From Fimbriimonas sp. (GTDB lineage Bacteria > Armatimonadota > Fimbriimonadia > Fimbriimonadales > Fimbriimonadaceae): DNA of 56,658 nt. Positions 49,687-56,658 of the stretch are shown here, in pieces (within the stretch, counting starts at the first letter, position 1; the number at the start of each line of letters is the position of its first letter). A program made the position numbers and the translations under genes. The notes below the pieces were generated by a model that saw only the letters and a program-made list of their open reading frames with translations, was not told the origin of the DNA and made no database searches. The stretch lies in contig JAUJNV010000001.1 in assembly GCA_030447945.1 (NCBI GenBank), forward strand, positions 1 to 56,658, written 5' to 3'.

Positions 49687-51697
49687 GTGCTCCTCAGCGT
49701 CGCTAACGTCGCCAAGTCCTTCGGCGCCGACCATATCCTCACGGGGGTGACCTTCCGGCTCGACGCTCGCGAGAAGGTTGCGCTCGTCGGGCGCAACGGC
49801 ACGGGCAAGACGACGCTGCTCAAGATCCTCACGGGCCAGATGGAGCCGGACACCGGCCACGTCGGCCTCACGCGGGGGGCGAAGGTCGGCTACCTGCGCC
49901 AGGAAGCCCCCGTCACCATCGGACGGACGGTGATCGAGGAGGCGGAGTCGGCCCGGGAGGGGCAGCTCGCCATGCGCAACCGCCTGGAGGAGTTGGAGAG
50001 GAAGCTGAACCCTGGGAGCGCGGACGTCCCGTCCGTTCCGGATGCGCTCGGGACGAGCGCGGAAGACCTGGAAGAGTACGCGCTCCTCCACGAGCACTTT
50101 TTGGACAACGAAGGCTACTCGGCGGAGACCGACGTGCGCGCCGTCCTGGCACGGATGGGCTTCACCGAAGACGAGTTCGAGAAGCCCACGGACTCCTTAA
50201 GTGGCGGGGAAAAGACCCGGTTGGCGATCGGGCGGCTCCTCCTCGAAGAGCCCGACCTCTTGGTCCTCGACGAGCCTACGAACCACCTGGACCTTCAGGC
50301 GACCGAGTGGCTGGAGGGCTGGATCCGCGGCTACCACGGCGCGGTGCTGCTCGTCTCGCACGACCGCGCGTTCCTGGAGAGCACCGCCGAGCGAGTGCTG
50401 GAGATGCGCGAGGGGACGGTCAAGGCGTACCCCGGCCCCTTCGAGAAGTACCTGCGCCTCCGGGCGGAGGAGGAAGCGCGCCAGGCAGAGGTCGCCAAGC
50501 GCCAAGAGGCCGAGATCGCCAAGCTGGACGAGTACGTGCGCCGCTTCATGAATTCCCAGCGCACCGCCCAGGCGCGCGGCCGGCAGAAGATCATGAACCG
50601 CCTCATCGAGAGCAAAGTCGAAGCGCCCAAGGCCGATAAGGGGATGAAAGCCGGCTTCGGCTCCGCGAAGCGATCCGGCGACATCGCCATGATCGCCGAG
50701 AAGCTGACGGTAGGCTTCGAAGAGGGCGTTGGAAACACTCTCCCCAACGCACAACGCCCCACGCCCAACGCCCCTCTCTTCAGCGACCTCGACTGGACAG
50801 TCCGCTACGGCGAGCGGTGGGGCATTGTGGGTGAGAACGGCTCAGGTAAGTCGACTCTCGTAAAAGTCATGCTCGGGCTGATGGAGCCGCTTGCCGGACG
50901 GGGAGACGACTGGGGGCGGGCGTAACGGCGGGATATTTCAGCCAGGACAACTCGGACCTGGACCCCGAGATGAGCCCGATCGACTTTCTCGTGTACGACG
51001 CCGACATGCTCCCCGCCGAGGCCAGGAACCTCCTCGCGCGGTTCCTCATCACGGGCGACGACGTCTACCGCCCTATCCGCACCCTCAGCGGCGGCGAGAA
51101 GAACAAGCTCTCTCTGGCCCGCCTCACGCGCCTGAACCCCAACCTTCTCATCCTCGACGAGCCGACGAACCACCTGGACATGGCCTCTCGCGATGCCCTC
51201 GCCGAGGTGCTCGGTGAGTACAAGGGGGCGCTAGTGCTCGTGTCTCACGACCGCTACCTCCTCGCCCGCGTCACCGACCACACCCTCGACGTTCGCCGCA
51301 GCGGGCCCCTCACCTACTCCGGCTCTTACGCCGACTATCGGGCGCGCCAGAACAGCGCGCCGAAACTCCGCCGAAGCCGGTGCCGACTATTCCCAAGCTT
51401 CTCGGAAAGGAGAAGCCGGAGGAACCGACGCTCAGTCCTCGCGAACTGAGCAAAGAGATCGAGCGGATGGAGCGTTTGGTCGCCGACACCGAAGACCAAG
51501 TGGGCTCGAACGAGCAAAGGATCAAGGAGATCGAGGAAGAGCTCGCCGACCTCCCCCCGACGGCCGACGTGTTCGCCATGACCCGCGAGCACGCGAGAAT
51601 GCAAGAACAGCTCGAAGGAAGCCTCTCCGCCTGGGAAGAACACTCGACGCGGCTTGAGGCATTGAAGGCCAGGCAGAGGGAAGGCGTTGGGCGGTGA
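49687..51697 (+). pseudogene. ABC-F family ATPase, two frameshifts, in-frame repeat insertion
   Basis: A GTG start gives about 669 residues. Domain 1 has VALVGRNGTGKTTLLKILTG, LSGGEKTRLAIGRLLLEEPD and LLVLDEPTNHLD. Domain 2 has WGIVGENGSGKSTLVKVMLG, LSGGEKNKLSLARLTRLNPN and LLILDEPTNHLD. Frames shift near 50915 and 51368. The C-terminal coiled coil (LSKEIERMERLVADTEDQV) ends at 51697. ABC-F proteins are soluble and act on ribosomes or in translation-factor roles. Just before domain 2, GVGNTLPNAQRPTPNAP (about residues 347-364) is coded by a word-hairpin sequence that fits the repeat family. No membrane domain is present. Confidence 0.9.
50722..50775 (+). repeat. Word-arm hairpin h, inside the ABC-F gene
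   Basis: The left arm GAGGGCGTTGG (50722-50732), core AAACACTCTCC, and right arm words CCAACGCACAACGCCCCAC and CCCAACGCCCCTC (50743-50775) occur in frame. Word type and order match hairpin g at the gene's own 3' end. No stop codon is created in the reading frame used. Confidence 0.75.
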
Positions 51698-51748
51698 GGC
51701 GTTAGGGGAGCCCTCTCCAACGCCTTAATGCCTAACGGCCTAACGCCC
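51681..51748 (+). repeat. Word-arm hairpin g (GGCGTTAGG words, GAGCC core)
   Basis: The left arm AAGGCGTTGGGCGGTGAGG and GCGTTA (51681-51704), core GGGGAGCCCTCTCC (51705-51718), and right arm AACGCCTTAATGCCTAACGG then CCTAACGCCC (51719-51748). The ABC-F stop (TGA) is inside the left arm. It separates two convergent genes. Confidence 0.85.
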
Positions 51749-51754
51749 TCCCGC

Positions 51755-52264
51755 CTACAATTCCAGCTTGTGGTGCGTGCCCGGGTCGTACTCGCGGCCG
51801 GTGACGGCGGCGGAGACGTGGCCGGCGAAGTCCTTGGCGATGCTGTTGGGCTGGTCCCAATACTCCGCCTGGGTCACGTTGATGTGCAGGAGCACGAGAT
51901 CGGGGTGTTGGAGGCCCTTGGGGAACCACTCCTTCAGGCGGTCGTTCCAGAGGGCTGCCATCTTGGCGTGGTCGTTCTCGATGATGGCCGCGCCGGATAC
52001 GGAGACGAACCGCTGGTGGCCGAGATGGGCGAAGATCACGTTGACGTGGTGCTCCTTCGTCACTTCGTCCACTTTGGGCGTGTGCTCGCTGGTGAAGAAA
52101 TGGAGGACGCCGTCAAACTCCTGCTCCAGACACTGCATCGGCCGACTGCGGATCTCGCCCGACTCGTCCAGTGTGGCGAGCATGGCGGTGGGGATACCGC
52201 GGATGATCTCTCTCAGCCGGGCGATGGCCTCATTTCTCTGTACGTCGTTCGGGGGGGTCTGCAT
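51755..52264 (-). CDS. Pyridoxamine 5'-phosphate oxidase-like FMN-binding protein
   Basis: The 169-residue protein has the split-barrel fold of general stress protein 26 type: IPTAMLATLDESGEIRSRPM, FDGVLHFFTSEHTPKVDEV, NVIFAHLGHQRFVSVSGAAI and MAALWNDRLKEWFPKG with VLLHINVTQAEYWDQPNS. The WNxxxKxWFPxG helix is typical. Such proteins bind FMN or related flavins and are often stress-linked; true PNP oxidase activity is unlikely because its C-terminal substrate motif is missing. Confidence 0.88.
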   Translation of the reverse strand: MQTPPNDVQRNEAIARLREIIRGIPTAMLATLDESGEIRSRPMQCLEQEFDGVLHFFTSEHTPKVDEVTKEHHVNVIFAHLGHQRFVSVSGAAIIENDHAKMAALWNDRLKEWFPKGLQHPDLVLLHINVTQAEYWDQPNSIAKDFAGHVSAAVTGREYDPGTHHKLEL

Positions 52265-52377
52265 GATGGCGTTTCCGTAGGGGTGCAGGGATTGGACTGG
52301 GTTTTTGGGGGCTAGGGTTTCTGACGAGGCTCCCGAAGTCCGGAAACCTCGACCGCCTGCGCCCGGTCGTAGCCGGC

Positions 52378-53280
52378 ATGGAGCACCGGAAGTTCGGCAA
52401 CACGGGCATGGAGGTCAGCGTCCTCGGCTTCGGCGGGGCGGAGATCGGGTACGAGGGAGCGGACGACGCCACCGTCGAGCGCTTGCTCGGGGCGGCTCTC
52501 GACGCGGGCCTGAACGTGGTGGACACGGCGGAGTGCTACGTGGATAGCGAGGAAAAGATCGGGCGCGCCATCGGGCACCGCCGGGAGGAGTTCTTCCTGT
52601 TCACCAAGTGCGGCCACCGGGGCGAGTCCGGGATCGACCTGCCCGATTGGCACCCGAAGCTCCTGGAGCAGACCATCGACCGCTCCCTGCGCAACCTGCA
52701 GACGGACCGCGTCGACCTCATCCAGCTCCACTCCTGCTCCGAGGATATCCTGCGTCAAGGCGATGTGATCGACGTCCTCCGCCGCGCGAAGGAAACGGGC
52801 AAGACCCGTTTCATCGGCTACAGCGGCGACCGCAACGACGCCGCTTACGCCATCGAGAGCGGCGCGTTCGACACGCTCCAGACCTCCGTCAACATCGCCG
52901 ATCAGGAGTGCCTGACGCTGACTCTGCCGAAGGCGAAGGCACGGGGCATGGGCGTCATCGCCAAGCGCCCTATTGCCAACGCCGCTTGGAAGACGGGTGC
53001 GCTCAAGCCCGACAACGGCTACAACCACACCTACTGGGAGCGCCTCCGCAAGCTCGCTTATCCCTTCTTGGAGACGTCGCTCGCCGACGCCGTCGCCACC
53101 GCTCTGCGCTTCACCCTCGCCCAAGACGTCCACACCGCCATCGTCGGCACCAAGAGCCCCGAGCGCTGGGGCCAAAATGCGCGCACCATCGCCGCTGGCC
53201 CGCTAGGGCCTGAGGAGGTCACAGCGGTTCGGGCGCGCTGGCAAGAGGTAGCCCCGCCCGACTGGGTAGGCCAGGGCTAG
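52378..53280 (+). CDS. Aldo/keto reductase
   Basis: The 300-residue protein begins MEHRKFGNTGMEVSVLGFGG, then LDAGLNVVDTAECYVDSEEK (catalytic Asp and Tyr), FFLFTKCG (Lys) and DLIQLHS (His): the complete AKR tetrad. FIGYSGDRNDAAYAI and AIVGTKSPERWGQNARTI complete the barrel and the NADPH-phosphate region. It reduces carbonyls with NADPH; the substrate is unknown. A hairpin terminator follows at once. Confidence 0.93.
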   Translation: MEHRKFGNTGMEVSVLGFGGAEIGYEGADDATVERLLGAALDAGLNVVDTAECYVDSEEKIGRAIGHRREEFFLFTKCGHRGESGIDLPDWHPKLLEQTIDRSLRNLQTDRVDLIQLHSCSEDILRQGDVIDVLRRAKETGKTRFIGYSGDRNDAAYAIESGAFDTLQTSVNIADQECLTLTLPKAKARGMGVIAKRPIANAAWKTGALKPDNGYNHTYWERLRKLAYPFLETSLADAVATALRFTLAQDVHTAIVGTKSPERWGQNARTIAAGPLGPEEVTAVRARWQEVAPPDWVGQG

Positions 53281-53308
53281 GTAGCGGCAGATCGCGCTCT
53301 GCCGCTAC
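53281..53308. terminator. Bidirectional hairpin terminator
   Basis: Perfect 11-bp arms GTAGCGGCAGA and TCTGCCGCTAC enclose TCGCGC. It stands exactly between the aldo/keto reductase stop (53280) and the DUF1552 stop (53311), so it can end both transcripts. Confidence 0.75.
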
Positions 53309-53310
53309 GG

Positions 53311-54657
53311 TTAAAACAACTGCTGCAACTTGCCGGTGCTGTCGCCGAGGGTTTCGGTGGGGACGCCGAGGCGGTCGAGCATCGAGAGGAACAGGTTGTT
53401 CATCGGCGTGTGCGGGGCGTAGCGTAGGTGGCGGCCCGATCTTACGGTGCCACCGCCACGGCCGGCGAGCAGAATCGGGAGGTCGTCGTGGTTGTGGCGG
53501 TCGCCGTCACTGATGCCGCCGCCGTAGACGATCAGGCTGTTGTCGAGCAACGTTCCGCCGCCCGGCTCCTGAATCGACTGCATCTTCTGCAGGATGTAGG
53601 CGAGCTGCTCCACGTGGTAGCGGTCGATCTTCTGCTTCTTTTCGAGCTTGTCCGGATCTTTCCCGTGGTGCGAAATGTCGTGGTGCCCCTCAGGCGCGCC
53701 GATCTGGCGATAGGAGCGATTGCTCCCTTCGTTGCCGAACATGAAGGTCGCTACCCGCGTCAGGTCGGCTTGGAACGCGAGCACCATCATATCGCCCATG
53801 AGCCGGATGTGCTCGTCGTAGTCGACCGGGATGCCGCGCGGCGTGGATACGCCCGCCAAGGCCGCGCCCGCACCGGTGCCCTCGATCTTCGCGAGGCGCT
53901 GCTCGATCTCCCGCACGCCTGCCAGATACTCGTCCATCTTCTGCGCGTCGCGCTTTCCGAGCCGACCCTTGAGGGCCGCGGTGTCCTCCATAATGAGGTC
54001 CAGGATGCTCAGTCGGTATCGCTCGCGGCGGATCTTCGCCTCATCCCGCTCCCCCGCCGTGCCGCTGCCGAAGAGCCGCTCGAACACAGCGCGAGGGTTC
54101 ACTTCCTTCGCAACGGGCGTGTTTTCGGAGCGCCAGGAGATACTCGACGAGTAGGCGCAGGAGTAGCCGGAGTCGCACTGTCCCGCGGTTCCGCCCCGCT
54201 CGCACCCGAGCTCCAGCGACGCGAAGCGGGTGTCCTTACCCAGCCGCATTGCGGCGACCTGATCGACGGAGATGCCGTTCTTAATGTCGGCGCCGCTCGT
54301 CTTGCGCGGGTGGACGCCCGTGAGCCACGCCGCGCTGGAGCGGGCATGGTCGCCGGGGCCGTCGCCGAGGGCGAAGGCGTTCTGCTGCGCGAGGCCGGTG
54401 AGGACGTTGAGCGAGCTCTGGACCGCCTTCAGCGGCTCCAGCGTGTGGGGCAGGGCGAAACCCAAGCCCTCGGCCGCCGGGGTCCAGTTCGCCATGTTCA
54501 CGCCGTTCGGCACGAACAGAAACGCCATGCGCACCGGCGCGCTCTTCGGCGTCTGCGCGAGCGCCGTCAGGGGCGCCATCCCCTCCAGAAGCGGCAGCGC
54601 CATCATGGTTCCGATGCCGCGAAGCACGGTTCTACGGTCGAGGGTCCGGTCGCTCAT
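53311..54657 (-). CDS. DUF1552 family secreted protein
   Basis: ATG 54657 gives 448 residues with a twin-arginine signal (LDRRTVLRGIGTMMALPLLE). VRMAFLFVPNGVNMANWTPA, HARSSAAWLTGVHPRKTSGA, VDQVAAMRLGKDTRFASLEL and MDEYLAGVREIEQRLAKIEG are the conserved DUF1552 blocks. YGGGISDGDRHNHDDLPILL (near the end) shares the alkaline-phosphatase/sulfatase-like fold pattern. These genes almost always follow a DUF1592-type cytochrome gene, as here (5-base gap). The pair is exported; the substrate is unknown. Confidence 0.93.
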   Translation of the reverse strand: MSDRTLDRRTVLRGIGTMMALPLLEGMAPLTALAQTPKSAPVRMAFLFVPNGVNMANWTPAAEGLGFALPHTLEPLKAVQSSLNVLTGLAQQNAFALGDGPGDHARSSAAWLTGVHPRKTSGADIKNGISVDQVAAMRLGKDTRFASLELGCERGGTAGQCDSGYSCAYSSSISWRSENTPVAKEVNPRAVFERLFGSGTAGERDEAKIRRERYRLSILDLIMEDTAALKGRLGKRDAQKMDEYLAGVREIEQRLAKIEGTGAGAALAGVSTPRGIPVDYDEHIRLMGDMMVLAFQADLTRVATFMFGNEGSNRSYRQIGAPEGHHDISHHGKDPDKLEKKQKIDRYHVEQLAYILQKMQSIQEPGGGTLLDNSLIVYGGGISDGDRHNHDDLPILLAGRGGGTVRSGRHLRYAPHTPMNNLFLSMLDRLGVPTETLGDSTGKLQQLF

Positions 54658-54662
54658 GGTCT

Positions 54663-56658
54663 CTACTTTCCTCCGCCCCGCCGCTTGAGGAAGGGCTCGC
54701 TCTGCACGATGGCTTGAATGACGGCTGAAATGCGGTACTGCTCGGCGGTCGCCCGCTTGACGGCGTCGTCCACCGCGCACTTGTCGGTACTGTCCACGCC
54801 CCGTCCCAGCGCATAGATCAACATCTTCTCCGAGAAGGCCCGCACGAACTGCGGCTTCTTTTGCATCAGGATAGCGCGCAACGCCGCCGGACCCTTAAAG
54901 GACTTCCCGTCCGGCAGGACGCCCGAGGCGTCGATCGGGGCTTTGCCCTCCTTGGTTCGCCACTTCCCCACCGCGTCGAAGTTCTCCAGCCCAAAGCCGA
55001 GCGGATCCATGCGCGCGTGGCAGGAGGCGCAGGCGGGGTCCTTTCGGTGCTGCTCCATCCGCTTGCGAAGCGTGGCCGCCGTCAGCGCCTCGCCGCCTTC
55101 CTTCAGGTCCGGCACGCCGGGAGGAGGAGGAGGGGGGGGGGTGCCCAGGAACTGCTCCAGGATCCACTTCCCGCGCTTGACGGGCGAGGTACGCGTCGGG
55201 TTGCTCGTGACGGTGAGCACGCTCGCCTGCGTCAGGACGCCTCCCCGCTCCCCGCCCTTCAAGGCCACCCGCTTGAACGCACTCCCCGTCACGCCGGGGA
55301 TGCCGTAGTGCTTCGCGAGAGGGCCGTTGAGGAACGTGAACCGCCCGTCGAGAAAGTCGAGGACGCTCCGATCCTCACGGACGACGGCATCGAAAAACAT
55401 CGTCGTCTCCGTGAGCATCGCGTCCCGCAGCTCGTCGTTGAAGCCGAACGAGGGATCGGGCGAGGTCGTCGCGAGCTTTCGCAGCTCCAGCCACTGCCCC
55501 GCGAAGTCCTGCCCAAGCGCCCGCGCCTTCGGGCTCTGCAGCATTCGGGTGACCTGCGCCGCGAGCACCGTCGGCTTGACGAGGGTCCCCTTTCCGGCGA
55601 GCGTGAACAGCTCCTCGTCGGGCATCGAGCTCCAGAGGAAGTAGGACAGGCGAGACGCCAGCTCATACCCGCTCAGAGCGCGCGTCTTCCCCTTGCCGGG
55701 GTCGTCCTCCACACGGAAGAGGAAGTGCGGGGAAACGAGCACCGCTTGGACCGCCAGTTGTGCGCTCCGCTCGAACGGCTCCCCCTGCTTCTCGGCGAGC
55801 GCCATGAGCCGCCCGAGTGCGGCCACCTCGTCTTTCGTCGGTGGGCGCCGATACGCCCGGCGCGCAAGCTCCTTGGCGAAGACCCGGCTCGTCTCGGCGC
55901 GGGTCATCGAGTCCGTCAGCTTGGCCATGAGCCGCTTGTGCGACGCGGGCAGGGGCCGGGCGACGCCCACCGGACCCACGACTTCGAGGTAGTCCACGAC
56001 TAGGTTGCGGTCCTTCTTCCCCTGGGGAAGGGAGGGGTCGAAAAAGTCGTTCGTGAAGGCGACCGCGATTCGGTGATTGCCGCTCGGCGCGAAAGCAGAG
56101 ACCTCGTAGACCGCCGGTGCGGGCTCCTCGGCCTTCACGTCGACCGTGCCGATAACCTGGCCGTCGAGCAAGAACGCCATCTTGGCGGGCTCGTTCCCCG
56201 CTTGTCCCGCGTAGGCGCGCGCCCGGAAGACGTACTGGCCGTCCTTGCGAAACTCGTGCGGCGTGCCAACGCGGGCGTTCGAGTAGAAGACGCGCTGGCC
56301 GGTCTCAGTTATGTTCGTTTGCGGGACCTCAGGCAGCTCCTCTAGCTCGTAGCGCGGAGTCGGCTCCGGCGCGATGATCGCGCGCTCGGAGATCTTTTCC
56401 GCCGCGGCGAGGTACTTCTCCACGAGCAGGGGAGAGACGGACAAGACGTCGCCAATGTTGTCGAAGCCGTAACCGACGTCGTCCGAGGGGAAATCGTCCG
56501 CCACACTCGTCTCGAGCCCCAAGAGATCGCGAATCGTGTTGGTGTACTCCTGTCGATTGAGACGCCGCAGTGTCACCGCGCCGGGGTTCTGGATGCGGCA
56601 CTCGGCGGAAAGGGCCGTCTCGATCCACTCGACGAGCGCGCGGCGCTGCGCCTTCGTG
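54663..56658 (-). CDS. DUF1592-type (planctomycete-like) heme protein, N-terminus off the window
   Basis: The frame stays open to the right edge, so about 665 residues are visible and the start lies outside. The order is DUF1587 (RLNRQEYTNTIRDLLG), a carbohydrate-binding-like insert (QYVFRARAYAGQAGNEPAKM), DUF1595/DUF1592 (ELASRLSYFLWSSMPDEELF), DUF1588 (RTSPVKRGKWILEQFLGTPP and the c-heme site CASCH) and DUF1585 (FVRAFSEKMLIYALGRG). The missing N-terminus normally holds another cytochrome c domain. These proteins pair with DUF1552; they probably oxidise polysaccharide-derived substrates in the envelope, but this is not shown. Confidence 0.92.
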   Translation of the reverse strand, partial: TKAQRRALVEWIETALSAECRIQNPGAVTLRRLNRQEYTNTIRDLLGLETSVADDFPSDDVGYGFDNIGDVLSVSPLLVEKYLAAAEKISERAIIAPEPTPRYELEELPEVPQTNITETGQRVFYSNARVGTPHEFRKDGQYVFRARAYAGQAGNEPAKMAFLLDGQVIGTVDVKAEEPAPAVYEVSAFAPSGNHRIAVAFTNDFFDPSLPQGKKDRNLVVDYLEVVGPVGVARPLPASHKRLMAKLTDSMTRAETSRVFAKELARRAYRRPPTKDEVAALGRLMALAEKQGEPFERSAQLAVQAVLVSPHFLFRVEDDPGKGKTRALSGYELASRLSYFLWSSMPDEELFTLAGKGTLVKPTVLAAQVTRMLQSPKARALGQDFAGQWLELRKLATTSPDPSFGFNDELRDAMLTETTMFFDAVVREDRSVLDFLDGRFTFLNGPLAKHYGIPGVTGSAFKRVALKGGERGGVLTQASVLTVTSNPTRTSPVKRGKWILEQFLGTPPPPPPPGVPDLKEGGEALTAATLRKRMEQHRKDPACASCHARMDPLGFGLENFDAVGKWRTKEGKAPIDASGVLPDGKSFKGPAALRAILMQKKPQFVRAFSEKMLIYALGRGVDSTDKCAVDDAVKRATAEQYRISAVIQAIVQSEPFLKRRGGGK

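Noticed and set aside
55129..55140. Frameshift at the long G run in the DUF1592 gene
   Set aside because: The frame is open on both sides and the poly-proline GTPPPPPPP segment is normal for this family.

Overview
The window is GC-rich bacterial chromosome. It most resembles Armatimonadota (Fimbriimonadia-like). This is inferred from four secreted proteins with the 'copper amine oxidase N-terminal' fold, a PEP-CTERM surface protein, a DUF1592/DUF1552 gene pair, a TlpA-TIGR03435 fusion, DUF423, VKOR-DsbA and a UV-damage endonuclease. I cannot place it by 16S or ribosomal genes because none is present. Many genes that are plainly real at the protein level carry single-base frameshifts. Several are repaired by adding one base to a homopolymer, so the assembly probably contains homopolymer errors. 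I mark such genes as pseudogene but describe the product they would encode.

Layout. 1-2.9 kb: end of a beta-lactamase-like hydrolase, two damaged small genes, a Tat-exported Gfo/Idh/MocA oxidoreductase and a small secreted protein. 3-9.2 kb: VKOR-thioredoxin fusion, a GH18-like membrane protein, a nested palindrome, frameshifted TlpA-TIGR03435 and DUF72 genes, DUF503, DUF3298 and cupin genes. 9.2-15.4 kb: ankyrin protein, MsrB, vanadium haloperoxidase/PAP2 lipoprotein, PEP-CTERM protein, dodecin and a divergent sirtuin.

15.4-21 kb, minus strand: the most striking locus. A tandem array of five Y-RNA-like genes (20973 down to 20353), some carrying circularly permuted tRNA-like modules, ends in a strong terminator. 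It is followed by rsr (Ro60/TROVE), rtcB (3'-phosphate RNA ligase) and two TPR genes. This is an RNA quality-control and RNA-repair locus with an expanded set of Ro guide RNAs.

21-33 kb: quinone oxidoreductase-like enzyme, GyrI-like protein, Cu-amine-oxidase-fold proteins, an Acb2-like small protein, SRPBCC protein, two STN-like secreted proteins, uvsE, two glycine-rich stress-type proteins and DUF423. 33-44 kb: two M14 metallopeptidases, an Eis-like acetyltransferase, a large DUF2339 membrane protein, M42 aminopeptidase and a damaged ThuA-like gene. 44-56.6 kb: S23-type four-helix-bundle gene, sugar ABC ATPase and binding protein without a permease, serA, polysaccharide deacetylase, ABC-F ATPase, PNPOx-like protein, aldo/keto reductase, then DUF1552 and DUF1592 genes running off the right edge.

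Two repeat systems overlay the genes. One is a roughly 160-190 bp element with long terminal inverted repeats, in three copies (about 4.2, 21.2 and 37.9 kb). The other is a family of hairpins whose arms are short imperfectly repeated words, placed right at gene 3' ends. Several share a GAGCCYTCTCC-like centre, one lies in frame inside the ABC-F gene, and similar arms bracket the S23 gene.
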